A DNA stretch of 64,000 nucleotides from Ewingella sp049889095 (GTDB taxonomy: Bacteria > Pseudomonadota > Gammaproteobacteria > Enterobacterales > Enterobacteriaceae), in the NCBI GenBank assembly GCA_049889095.1, contig JBLJFK010000001.1. One strand, 5' to 3'. The notes beneath the pieces are model-generated. The model searched no databases and was not told the origin of the DNA. It was given only the letters and a program-made list of their open reading frames with translations. Position 1 is the first letter of the stretch, and the number at the start of each line of letters is the position of its first letter. Below are positions 34,451 through 43,207 of the stretch, piece by piece. The translations under genes and the position numbers were made by a program.

Positions 34451-35389
34451 ATGATACAAAACACTAAGAACTTTAAACGAATGTTATTAGCCGCAGCGTT
34501 AGTCTCAGGTTGCGGTATCACGACGGCACAAGCATCGGTGGTCGCTTCCGTCCGCCCGCTGGGGTTTATCGCCTCAGCAATTGCTGATGGTGTAACACCG
34601 ACAGAGATATTGTTACCTGATGGTGCCTCACCGCATGACTTCGCCCTGCGCCCATCCGATTTACAAAAAATCCGCCGTGCCGATCTGGTGGTATGGGTTG
34701 GCCCGGAGATGGAAGCTTTTATGACCAAATCCACTGCGCAGTTATCACCAAACCGTCAGGTCGAAATCGCCACGTTAAATACCGTTAAACCTCTTCTTCA
34801 GAAAGGCGATGAGGATGAGCACAATCATGGCCACGACGGAGCACCGGATCAGCACGCGGATGAACATCATCACGGTGAGTACAATATGCACGTGTGGATG
34901 TCCCCTGAGATTGCAAAACAGACTGCGATCGCAATTCATGCAAAATTATTGGAACTTATGCCGCAGAAGAAAGACAAATTAGACGCCAACTTAAAACAGT
35001 TTGAAGATAGCTTGACAAAAGTTGACGAAAACCTTGGTAAGATGCTGCAGCCTGTGCAGGGTAAGGGATACTTTGTTTTTCATGACGGCTATGGCTATTT
35101 TGAAAAGCATTTCGGCCTTTCGCCACTTGGCCACTTTACGGTCAATCCCGAAATTCAACCCGGTGCGCAGCGATTACATCTCATTCGAACTCAGTTGGTT
35201 GAGCAAAAGGCAGTCTGTGTTTTTGCTGAACCACAATTCAGGCCGGCCGTAATTAATGCCGTTGCCCAGGGAACAACAGTGCGTATGGGCACATTGGATC
35301 CGCTGGGGAGCGGGATCGCATTGGGTAAGGACAGTTATGTGAACTTCCTGTCACATCTGACTAACCAGTACGTGAGCTGCCTGAAGTAA
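34451..35389 (+). CDS. znuA: Periplasmic zinc-binding protein ZnuA
   Basis: ZnuA captures zinc in the periplasm and passes it to ZnuB. It has 312 residues and is a cluster A-I binding protein. The His/Asp-rich loop (DEDEHNHGHD and DEHHHGEYNMHVW, residues about 118-150) is the usual zinc-capture loop. Conserved metal ligands occur in DGASPHDFAL, NMHVW and FHDGYGYFEKHFGL. The signal peptide most likely ends at AQA before SVVASV, but VSGC (residues 18-21) also fits a lipobox. Start is the ATG at 34451, with a poor ribosome site. Confidence 0.95.
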   Translation: MIQNTKNFKRMLLAAALVSGCGITTAQASVVASVRPLGFIASAIADGVTPTEILLPDGASPHDFALRPSDLQKIRRADLVVWVGPEMEAFMTKSTAQLSPNRQVEIATLNTVKPLLQKGDEDEHNHGHDGAPDQHADEHHHGEYNMHVWMSPEIAKQTAIAIHAKLLELMPQKKDKLDANLKQFEDSLTKVDENLGKMLQPVQGKGYFVFHDGYGYFEKHFGLSPLGHFTVNPEIQPGAQRLHLIRTQLVEQKAVCVFAEPQFRPAVINAVAQGTTVRMGTLDPLGSGIALGKDSYVNFLSHLTNQYVSCLK

Positions 35390-35410
35390 GATTAAAAGGA
35401 CAGTATTAAA

Positions 35411-36742
35411 GTGCAGCTGATAGCCCGTTCTATCGCTTTGGCGTATAACAATCTTCCACGGCCCCACCGCGTTTTGCTGGGGTCGCTTACCGTCGTCACA
35501 CTTGCTGTGGCAGTCTGGAAACCCTTCGTTCACCATCCAGAATACGATTCTTATGACAATAAGCCTATCGTTAAACATATTCAGCTCGATAGCGAACAAG
35601 TGCGCTCGCTGCTTCCTGAGGCCAGTGAACCTATCGATCAACCGGCGCCTGCTGAAGATATCCCGCAAGATGATCTCGACGAAAAAGTAGAGTCGGAAAA
35701 TGGCGTACACGAGTATGTGGTTTCAACCGGCGATACGCTGAGCAGCATTCTGAACCAGTATGGTGTCGATATGTCTGAGATCGCTGCACTGTCCTCAGCC
35801 GACAGCGATCTGCGTAACCTTAAAGTCGGCCAGCAATTGTCGTGGACCCTCAATGACGACGGCGAATTACAGCGTATGACCTGGGAGAAATCCCGTCGCG
35901 ATACCTATACCTATGATCGTTCTGGCAATGGATTTAAATCCAGCCTGGAAACGATAAAAGGCGAATGGAAAGATAATGTTCTGAAGGGGAAATTGGACGG
36001 TAGCTTTGTCACCAGCGCCAGAGCGGCAGGCCTGACCGGCGCTGAAATCAGTTCGGTAGTAAAAGCCTTACAGTGGCAGCTTGATTTTAAAAAACTGCGT
36101 AAGGGTGATGAATTTTCCGTATTGATGTCCCGCGAAATGCTTGATGGCAAAAGTGAACAAAGCCAGTTACAGGGCGTTCGTATGCTTAGCAGCGGCAAAG
36201 ATTATTACGCTATCCGCGCAGAAGACGGCAAATTCTACGACCGTAACGGCAGCGGGCTGGCACGAGGATTCCTGCGCTTCCCGACCATCAAACAGTTCCG
36301 TGTCTCCTCCAATTTCAATCCGCGTCGTCTCAATCCGGTCACCGGCCGTATTGCACCGCACCGTGGCGTAGATTTTGCTGTGCCTGTTGGTACGCCGGTC
36401 CTGGCGGTGGGTGATGGTGAAGTAATCGTTGCTAAACATGACGGTGCTGCCGGTAACTATGTGGCCATCCGCCATGGGCGCCAATATATGACCCGTTATA
36501 TGCACCTGCGTAAAATACTGGTGAAACCGGGTCAGACGATTAAACGCGGTGACCGCATTGCGTTGTCCGGTAACACTGGCCGTTCTACCGGTCCGCATTT
36601 GCACTTTGAAATGTGGATTAACCAGCTAGCCGTCAATCCGTTGACTGCTAAACTGCCGCGTTCTGAAGGACTGACCGGTAAAGATCGCCGCGATTATCTT
36701 GCGACCGTTAAGCAGGTTACTCCTCAATTGAAACTTAACTGA
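35411..36742 (+). CDS. mepM: Murein DD-endopeptidase MepM
   Basis: MepM (YebA) cleaves DD-cross-links in peptidoglycan, letting new strands be inserted. It has 443 residues. An N-terminal uncleaved signal anchor (VLLGSLTVVTLAVAVW) is followed by a LysM-like region (EYVVSTGDTLSSILNQYG, residues about 100-140) and a C-terminal LytM/M23 domain with zinc ligands in HRGVDFA and HLHFEMW. The start is GTG at 35411, AAGGA ten bases before it; the N-terminus matches E. coli. It is downstream of znuA. Confidence 0.95.
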   Translation: MQLIARSIALAYNNLPRPHRVLLGSLTVVTLAVAVWKPFVHHPEYDSYDNKPIVKHIQLDSEQVRSLLPEASEPIDQPAPAEDIPQDDLDEKVESENGVHEYVVSTGDTLSSILNQYGVDMSEIAALSSADSDLRNLKVGQQLSWTLNDDGELQRMTWEKSRRDTYTYDRSGNGFKSSLETIKGEWKDNVLKGKLDGSFVTSARAAGLTGAEISSVVKALQWQLDFKKLRKGDEFSVLMSREMLDGKSEQSQLQGVRMLSSGKDYYAIRAEDGKFYDRNGSGLARGFLRFPTIKQFRVSSNFNPRRLNPVTGRIAPHRGVDFAVPVGTPVLAVGDGEVIVAKHDGAAGNYVAIRHGRQYMTRYMHLRKILVKPGQTIKRGDRIALSGNTGRSTGPHLHFEMWINQLAVNPLTAKLPRSEGLTGKDRRDYLATVKQVTPQLKLN

Positions 36743-36770
36743 GTTGTAGACTCAGTAGTTCCTGCTTTCC

Positions 36771-36818
36771 GCGAACGGGCAAAACACACGGTTTATCAGT
36801 GTGTTTTTGCCCGTTTTT
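36771..36818 (+). terminator. Terminator after mepM
   Basis: ACGGGCAAAACACA (36775-36788) pairs, with one bulged T, with TGTGTTTTTGCCCGT (36800-36814), followed by TTTT. It ends the mepM unit ahead of lpxM. Confidence 0.8.
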
Positions 36819-36922
36819 AGTGTTGCTTCATTAACATAACGTCGTGAGTTTCTTTGCAAATGAGTGCGTTGCACTTATCATTGAACGATTGTTGTCTTAA
36901 AAAATTGTATTCAGAGCCGTTT

Positions 36923-37894
36923 ATGCAGCCAGAGAAAAAATCGACCGCCGTATTTATTCCGCAATTTCAGAAAGCCTTTTATCACCCGCGTTATTGGGGG
37001 GTTTGGCTGGGCGTGGGCGCAATGGCTGGAATGGCTTATGTTCCCGCAAAAATTCGCGACCCGATTTTAGGCGTTCTCGGGCGCTTTGCCGGCAAGCTGG
37101 CAAAAGGTGCCCGCCGCCGCGCGCGGATAAATCTGCTTTACTGCATGCCTGAAATGCCAGAGCCAGAACGTGAACATATCATTGATGAAATGTTTGCCGC
37201 CGCGCCGCAGTCAATGGTGATGATGGCTGAACTGGCTTGCCGAAAACCTGAAAAAGTTCTGAGCCGGGTTCGCTGGCATGGCAAAGAAATTATTGATCAA
37301 ATGCAGGCCGATGGTAAAAACGTCATTTTCCTGGTGCCACACGGTTGGGCAGTGGATATTCCGGCTATGTTATTGGCGGCCAGTGGTCAGCCGATTGCCG
37401 CGATGTTCCATAATCAGAAAAACCCGTTGACTGACTATCTGTGGAATACCGTTCGTTGCCGCTATGGTGGACGGCTGCACGCCCGCAATGATGGCATCAA
37501 GCCGTTTATCACTTCGGTTCGTCAGGGACATTGGGGATACTATTTGCCCGATCAGGATCATGGTGCTGAACACAGTGAATTTGTTGATTTCTTCGCCACC
37601 TATAAGGCTACATTGCCAGCCCTCGGGCGGTTGATGAAAGTTTGTCGTGCTGCGATCGTGCCGATGTTCCCGGTGTATAACGGGCGTGAACATCGTTTGG
37701 ATATATATATCCGTCCGCCAATGGATGATTTAGAGCATGCAGATGACCAGCAGGTTGCACGCCGTATGAACGAAGAGGTCGAGATGCTGGTTCGCCCTAA
37801 CCCTGAGCAGTACACCTGGATCCTCAAATTACTGAAAACCCGTAAGCCCGGCGAGACTGAACCTTATTCGCGGGATGAGCTATATCCCAAGTGA
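36923..37894 (+). CDS. lpxM: Lipid A biosynthesis myristoyltransferase
   Basis: LpxM (MsbB) adds the last secondary acyl chain, usually myristate, to lipid A on the inner-membrane cytoplasmic face. It has 323 residues. An N-terminal membrane anchor (YWGVWLGVGAMAGMAYVP) precedes the acyltransferase domain with the catalytic H-x4-D motif in VPHGWAVDIP and the segment ARNDGIKPFI. The ending WILKLLKTRKPGE matches E. coli. The frame opens at 36854, but the ATG at 36923 gives the family N-terminus. In E. coli pykA is its neighbour; here the siderophore genes intervene. Confidence 0.95.
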   Translation: MQPEKKSTAVFIPQFQKAFYHPRYWGVWLGVGAMAGMAYVPAKIRDPILGVLGRFAGKLAKGARRRARINLLYCMPEMPEPEREHIIDEMFAAAPQSMVMMAELACRKPEKVLSRVRWHGKEIIDQMQADGKNVIFLVPHGWAVDIPAMLLAASGQPIAAMFHNQKNPLTDYLWNTVRCRYGGRLHARNDGIKPFITSVRQGHWGYYLPDQDHGAEHSEFVDFFATYKATLPALGRLMKVCRAAIVPMFPVYNGREHRLDIYIRPPMDDLEHADDQQVARRMNEEVEMLVRPNPEQYTWILKLLKTRKPGETEPYSRDELYPK

Positions 37895-38185
37895 TTTGGC
37901 GGGCGGGCCTAAGCCGCTTTCAAATTCAAACCTTACTTCAAGGTCAAAACCTTGGGTTGCCACCCAAACTGGCTTTAAGAGGCGCCTATCGCCGCGCCTC
38001 TTAAAAATCTCCGGCTCTTTTAAAAACAGCAACGGAGTGAATAAAACGGGGGATTAGTAAGGGGGATTCGTTTCAATCCCCTTACCCCAGTGTGGGCCAG
38101 CGCCCACGGTCTTGATCTTAAGGCCAGTGTGGGCGGCGAGCCCACGGTTTTGACCTTAAAGTTTTACTTTAGCTTTTCCAAAAAG
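37895..38185. repeat. Palindrome-rich intergenic block with a three-copy repeat
   Basis: A 291-bp block between lpxM and the dfo genes. An element of about 36-38 bp occurs three times: inverted at 37938-37975, direct at 38086-38121 and direct at 38123-38160. Each copy has a palindromic core (TTGGGTTGCCACCCAA, then GTGGGC..GCCCAC twice) flanked by GCCAG on one side and GGTTTTGACCTT-like sequence on the other. Two further hairpins lie between them: TAAGAGGCGC (37976-37985) with GCGCCTCTTA (37994-38003), and TAAGGGGGATT (38059) with AATCCCCTTA (to 38084). AGCTTTT..AAAAAGCT (38171-38187) closes the block. Confidence 0.7.
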
Positions 38186-39397
38186 CTAACACCTTCCCCG
38201 CATAAACATCATGATGCACATCACCCCGGCGGCTCCCGCTAATAATCCAAACTGAGTAAACAGGCTGTTGCCACCGGCAAAATAAAGTTGCTTGGCAATC
38301 TCAATCCCCAATACGAAAACCACAATAGTGATAAGCCCCAATGCGGCGGCGACAGTACCTTTTCCAACCGGACTGGCAAACAGTGTCAGGCGGTACAATC
38401 CGGCGTTAACCAGGCCAGAACCTAACGCGTACAGGCTCAGACCAGCAATAATGCCACTCCAGGCATGGTCGAAAAATGTTGCACTGGCGGCAGTGATAGC
38501 CAAACCCAGCACCACCGGGATAACGCCAAGCCAGATTGGCGTCGTGATTTTTACTTTGCCACTCAGTTTGCTCAATGTCAGGTTACCAGCGATCAGACCG
38601 ACAAAAATAGGGACTTGCACCCAACCGTACTGGAGAGGTGACATTCCCGCATCCTGGATTAATATCACCGGGGATTGTGCCACCCATGCCAGCAGCGGCA
38701 ACGTGACGAAACCAATGGCCAGTGCGCCAAACACTACAGCTTTATGAGTCATCACGTGCTGATAATCTGCCAGTACTCGGCGAAGTAAAAATGGCTGTCC
38801 GTCGCGTGGCGCAGTCTCCGGCATACTGCGCCATAGTCCCCACCAGGCGATAAGCGACACCAGTGCAAACAGAGCAAACATCGCTTTCCACGGCGCATAA
38901 TGAATAAAGGTGGCACCAGCCAGTGGTCCAAGCAGCGGGGCTATCAGCGTAATGTTGGCCATCAGTGCCATCAGCTTGATGCTCAGACTTTCGCTGAAGG
39001 CTTCCTGAATAGCGGCATAACCCACTGCGCCAATAAAGCACAGACTCATACCTTGCAGGAATCGCATCAGAATGAATTGTTCAATACTTTGCGTCAGCAG
39101 CGTGGCCGAACAGGTGACAACAAAAAACGCCACGCCGGTCAGCAGCACCGGCCGGCGGCCGATACGGTCAGACAATGGGCCGAGCAGCCATTGCAGCATA
39201 ATCCCGCCACATAAATAAGCCGTCAGTGAGGTAGATACCCAGTCTGAGCTGGCGCTGAAATCGCTGATGACCTGCAACATACCGGGCTGAATCATGTCAT
39301 GAGCAATATAGGTGGCGAATTCAAAAAGCACCAACGACAACGGAAACAGCCACTGGCGTGGTTTCAGTTGTTCGGCGGGTTGGAATATGGATGACAT
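38186..39397 (-). CDS. MdfA-like MFS exporter, probable desferrioxamine exporter (DfoS-like)
   Basis: A 403-residue major facilitator transporter with 12 helices, resembling the multidrug antiporter MdfA (LVLFEFATYIAHDMIQPGML). Residues known to matter in MdfA fall at the same numbers here: Glu26 and Asp34 in helix 1 and Arg112 in helix 4. Motif A is GPLSDRIGRRPVLL. It is the last gene of the leftward dfo unit, 87 bases after dfoC, and dfo clusters in Pantoea contain a permease gene dfoS, so siderophore export is the likeliest job; general drug efflux is the alternative. The start at 39397 is chosen over an upstream frame extension. Confidence 0.72.
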   Translation of the reverse strand: MSSIFQPAEQLKPRQWLFPLSLVLFEFATYIAHDMIQPGMLQVISDFSASSDWVSTSLTAYLCGGIMLQWLLGPLSDRIGRRPVLLTGVAFFVVTCSATLLTQSIEQFILMRFLQGMSLCFIGAVGYAAIQEAFSESLSIKLMALMANITLIAPLLGPLAGATFIHYAPWKAMFALFALVSLIAWWGLWRSMPETAPRDGQPFLLRRVLADYQHVMTHKAVVFGALAIGFVTLPLLAWVAQSPVILIQDAGMSPLQYGWVQVPIFVGLIAGNLTLSKLSGKVKITTPIWLGVIPVVLGLAITAASATFFDHAWSGIIAGLSLYALGSGLVNAGLYRLTLFASPVGKGTVAAALGLITIVVFVLGIEIAKQLYFAGGNSLFTQFGLLAGAAGVMCIMMFMRGRC

Positions 39398-39484
39398 AAA
39401 GACACTCTCTTTTGTGTTTCCAATAAAACTAAAAAACGCGGCCTGAGAAAGCCGCGCTGAAAATAACGTCAAAATAAAGAATGA

Positions 39485-41863
39485 TCAGTTTTTATAACGG
39501 GCAATCGGGTTATCCAGCGTACCGGCAAACTTAAGGTTCTGCGCGGGATCAGAAAGATTGATCATCTGCTGGTTATTCGCCAGTTGCAGGCGATTCAGGC
39601 ACGAGTGAATAAACGCCGGGCAGAACAGGTCGTAACGAGCGAATTTCTCCGCCAGCTCAGGATAATGCTGCTGATAGTCGTGCACGGTGTCGGCGACGAC
39701 GTGCCAGAAATCATCAGCTTTCATCAGGTTCTGCTCTTCCAGAATGCGTGAAATAAAGCGGAATACGCCGGCGAAAACGTCGGTGAAAATCGACAGGATC
39801 TTCAATTGTTCCGGTACGTCGACCGCCAGGCGTTTAGCTTTTTCCGGCAGGTTGGCGTTGGGATTCATCACCGCGATCTCTTCGGCAATATCTTTCATAT
39901 AGGCTTTGACCGGCACATTGTTCTCGAATAACAGGATCAGGTTTTCGCCATGCGGCATAAACACCAAGTCATACTTATAGAAACAGTGCAGCAGCGGGCT
40001 GAGGTAGGCTGTGGTGTAGCATTTTAGCCATTCGGTGGCGTCCAGCCCTGAAGAAGCGATCATTTCGCCAATCAGCGCATCGCCGTTGAAATCGGTATGC
40101 AGCAGGGAAGCCATTGTCATCAGGCGCTGGTTCGGCTTCAGGAGGGCCACCGGGTTTTCACGCCACAGGGCAGCGAACATTTTTTTATAGGCGCTATCGC
40201 CCTGAATTGCCCGCTCAAAGTAGTGATTGTGATAACCCAGTGACGCCACTTCCTGCAGGATGCTGAATCCATTAGCTTGTAGGTAGGCGTCATTTTCCAC
40301 CAGATCGGCCAGCCATTCATTAATACCCGGCGTCGTCGCCATGTAATACGGCGATAGCCCGCGCATAAAGCCCATGTTGAGGATCGACAGAGCCGTTTTC
40401 ACATAACGGTGCGTCGGCTGGCTGGCGTTAAAAAAGGTGCGGATCGACTGCTGCGCCAGATAGCGATCATCACCTTCACCCAGATAAATCAGGAAGTTGC
40501 GGGCGATGTCCGGAGCAAAAACGGTGAGCAATTTGTTCTGCCATTGCCAGGGATGTACCGGCATGAAGTAATAACTTTTCGGGTCGAGGCCTCGCCCGGT
40601 AAGGGTTGCGGTGAAGGCCTGGATCTGTGCGTCGCCCAGTTCCTCGGCAATCAATCTCTCATAAGGCAAACCTTCCACGCTGGCGAAATGCGCTTTGTCA
40701 TGATGCACCGCCACCCACACCAGTTTCAGCGGGTTGGCGGCTTCCGGCGCATATCGCACGTAATCAGCAGCGTCGAAACCAATTCTGCCATTATTGGCAA
40801 TAAAACTCGGATGCCCTTCGGTCATGTTGGCTTCTACCGTCTGGAAATCCGCGTGGCTGAGCTGTTTGGCGGTGGTGTGATTATTTTCCAGTTTCCATGC
40901 GCTGCCATACAGCGTGCTGGAAATTTCTTCCATGTAGGTCGGTAACATGGCCTGTGAGATACCAATCTGTTCGGCGAATTCGATGATGAATTGCAAGGCG
41001 TCGAGCGGCTGCGGCGACAGGTTATCGAGGCATTGGATGCTGTCTGCAGCAATCAGCCAGTCATTCAGGGGCAGACGGCGCGCGCGGAAGCGATATTCGA
41101 CTTCGCTGCCAGGAACGGCAAGCTGGTAGTTGGTCCAGTCAGTTGACTGATTCAGAACTACCGGCTCGATCAGCCGTTCGTGAGCCAGCTCGGACAGGCA
41201 CTTGCGCAGTAACAGCGCGTTAGCTTTGCCCCAGTGTTGCGGTTGCAAATGCTGACCTGTTTGCATGGCAGAATCGGTTTTCATTCGTTGTTCCTTCTGG
41301 CGGGCCAGTAAATAATCGTCGCGCTGGCAGAATGCCAGCCAGGCAGTTTTATGGGGCAGTTCGATTTTGTGCTGATACTGGAAACCGGCACGCTTGTTCA
41401 GCCGGTGTATTTTGTCATTGCGTACATCGGGCTCGACCACCACGCGCAGTACGTCAGGCCGACTGAACAGATATTCCATCACCGTGGAAAAAACCTGCCA
41501 GCTAAAGCCCGGTACCGGCTGGTCAGGCGGTGATAGCAAAATATGCATGCCAATATCACCGCGCTGCACGTCGTAATGTTCATGCAGCGGGTCATCCTGT
41601 ACCGGGTAACATTCAATCAAAAACGCCGGATTGCCATCGCATTCTCCCATCAGAGCCGCCCGCGGGTTATTCGCGGTCAGTTCGCGGTAGAAAGTGTCGA
41701 CCTCATCACGATGACTATTTTGCATTCCCCAAAAATGGGCATAAGGCTGCGTCATCCAGATGTGCAGCAGGTCGGCATCTTGCGGAAAAACCAGCGGACG
41801 CAGCGTCAGTTCACCGGCTTGCCGTGAACGGGAAAACAGGATTTTGGATTGAGTTTCAAACAT
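39485..41863 (-). CDS. dfoC: Bifunctional acyltransferase / NIS siderophore synthetase DfoC
   Basis: A 792-residue two-domain protein. Residues 1 to about 190 form a GNAT acyltransferase of the IucB/RhbD type (LRPLVFPQDADLLHIWM, ... VVVEPDVRNDKIHRLNKRAG) expected to succinylate N-hydroxycadaverine. Residues from about 205 on form an IucA/IucC NRPS-independent synthetase: EGHPSFIANNGRIGF (349-363), the invariant HPWQW (437-441) and HGENLILLFE near 650. The synthetase would join and cyclise N-hydroxy-N-succinylcadaverine units into desferrioxamine. In Erwinia amylovora DfoC is the same fusion. AAGGAG precedes the ATG. Third gene of dfoJ-dfoA-dfoC-dfoS. Confidence 0.9.
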   Translation of the reverse strand: MFETQSKILFSRSRQAGELTLRPLVFPQDADLLHIWMTQPYAHFWGMQNSHRDEVDTFYRELTANNPRAALMGECDGNPAFLIECYPVQDDPLHEHYDVQRGDIGMHILLSPPDQPVPGFSWQVFSTVMEYLFSRPDVLRVVVEPDVRNDKIHRLNKRAGFQYQHKIELPHKTAWLAFCQRDDYLLARQKEQRMKTDSAMQTGQHLQPQHWGKANALLLRKCLSELAHERLIEPVVLNQSTDWTNYQLAVPGSEVEYRFRARRLPLNDWLIAADSIQCLDNLSPQPLDALQFIIEFAEQIGISQAMLPTYMEEISSTLYGSAWKLENNHTTAKQLSHADFQTVEANMTEGHPSFIANNGRIGFDAADYVRYAPEAANPLKLVWVAVHHDKAHFASVEGLPYERLIAEELGDAQIQAFTATLTGRGLDPKSYYFMPVHPWQWQNKLLTVFAPDIARNFLIYLGEGDDRYLAQQSIRTFFNASQPTHRYVKTALSILNMGFMRGLSPYYMATTPGINEWLADLVENDAYLQANGFSILQEVASLGYHNHYFERAIQGDSAYKKMFAALWRENPVALLKPNQRLMTMASLLHTDFNGDALIGEMIASSGLDATEWLKCYTTAYLSPLLHCFYKYDLVFMPHGENLILLFENNVPVKAYMKDIAEEIAVMNPNANLPEKAKRLAVDVPEQLKILSIFTDVFAGVFRFISRILEEQNLMKADDFWHVVADTVHDYQQHYPELAEKFARYDLFCPAFIHSCLNRLQLANNQQMINLSDPAQNLKFAGTLDNPIARYKN

Positions 41864-41884
41864 GTTTATGCTCCTTGACGGCCA

Positions 41885-43195
41885 TTACTCACCCAGCCCA
41901 CGGGCACAAAATGTCTGGAAGGCAATAGCTTGTTCGATCGGGTAGACATCTTCACCCAGCATGGCGCGGATAATGCTGCTGTTGCGGTAACAGGCCATGC
42001 CCAGATCGGGTGTGACGAAGCCGTGGGTATGTAGCTCGGCATTCTGGACGAATATCTGGTTATGCGCGTCGATGCTGTAGTTGCGGTTAACGGCGTAACG
42101 ACCTGCGTCATCCCACTGAATGCGCGAATGTATTCCCTCAATGCATTGAGGAGGGCGGTAACCATAGCCGGTGGCGAGGATCACTGAGCTCGTGCTGTGA
42201 CAGTATTCCTGCTGTTGCTCCTGTTGCAGGAAGGTCATCTCCAGTTCACCGCTGTGACTGCATGCCATTCCGGTGAGTTCGGAATGGGTATACAGATTGA
42301 CGTTCAGCGGACCGTCGAGGCGCTTGGTGTACATCAGGTCATAGATATCATTGATTAAACTAATGTTGATGCCTTTGTAGAGGCCTTTCTGCTCGCGGTT
42401 CAGTTGGTCGCGTTTACCCATCGGTAGGTCATGAAAATAGTCGATGTATTCTGGCGAGGTCATCTCCAACGTTAGCTTGCTGTACTCCAACGGGTAAAAG
42501 CGTGGCGCGCGGGTCACCCAGGTCAGCTGATAATTATATTTTTCGATATCAGAGAGCAGGTCATAAAAAATTTCTGCCGCACTCTGGCCGCTGCCAACCA
42601 CGGTAACGGACGTAGATTGCTGTACCTGTTCTTTGTTTGGCAGGTAGGTGCTCGAATGATGCACCTGTTGACTCACCCCGCGTGCACAGGACGGCAGCCA
42701 CGGCGAAGGGCCTGTGCCGAGCACCAGTTTTCTGGCGCGATAGAGCTGCTTTTCCCCGTCTTTGGTTGATTGTGCCTGCACCAGATAGCACTGCGCCTCT
42801 TCACTCCAGGTCACCCGTTCTACGCGGGTAGAAAATTGGAGATTAGTCAGTTGCTGGCAGGCCCATTGGCAATACTGGTTAAACTCTTTGCGCATCATGA
42901 AGAAATTTTCACGGATGTAGAACGAGTAAATTTTGCCTTTTTGCTTGAGGTAATTGAGGAAGCTGAAACGGCTGGTGGGGTCTGCCAGCGTCACCAGATC
43001 GGCCATGAACGGCGTCTGCAGCATGGCGCTTTCCAGCATCATGCCGGTGTGCCAGTCAAAGCCATCATTTTGATCAAGAAACAGACCGTCCAGATCTTTC
43101 ACCGGCTCAGTCAGGCAGGCCAGTCCGAGGTTAAACGGCCCAATACCGATGGCGATGAAATCATAGGTTTTGTGACTACTGTTAAGATTTGGCAT
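41885..43195 (-). CDS. dfoA: Lysine/cadaverine N-monooxygenase DfoA
   Basis: A flavin-dependent N-hydroxylating monooxygenase of 436 residues, in the IucD/PvdA/RhbE/DesB family. It should hydroxylate cadaverine (or lysine) on the terminal amine using FAD, NADPH and O2. The FAD-binding loop is GIGPFNLGLA (17-26), the NADPH loop is GSGQSAAEIF (201-210) and the family ATGY motif appears as LATGYGYRPP. Cadaverine is the likelier substrate because a decarboxylase is encoded just upstream. It is 12 bases after dfoJ and 21 bases before dfoC, so one transcript. Confidence 0.9.
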   Translation of the reverse strand: MPNLNSSHKTYDFIAIGIGPFNLGLACLTEPVKDLDGLFLDQNDGFDWHTGMMLESAMLQTPFMADLVTLADPTSRFSFLNYLKQKGKIYSFYIRENFFMMRKEFNQYCQWACQQLTNLQFSTRVERVTWSEEAQCYLVQAQSTKDGEKQLYRARKLVLGTGPSPWLPSCARGVSQQVHHSSTYLPNKEQVQQSTSVTVVGSGQSAAEIFYDLLSDIEKYNYQLTWVTRAPRFYPLEYSKLTLEMTSPEYIDYFHDLPMGKRDQLNREQKGLYKGINISLINDIYDLMYTKRLDGPLNVNLYTHSELTGMACSHSGELEMTFLQQEQQQEYCHSTSSVILATGYGYRPPQCIEGIHSRIQWDDAGRYAVNRNYSIDAHNQIFVQNAELHTHGFVTPDLGMACYRNSSIIRAMLGEDVYPIEQAIAFQTFCARGLGE

Positions 43196-43207
43196 GGTGA
43201 ATTCCTG

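Noticed and set aside
37895..38185. CRISPR-like reading of the repeats after lpxM
   Set aside because: Only three copies, in mixed orientation, with irregular spacing and no cas genes.
40409..40945. 178-codon open frame antisense to dfoC
   Set aside because: Complement of the conserved synthetase domain; no ribosome site or family resemblance.
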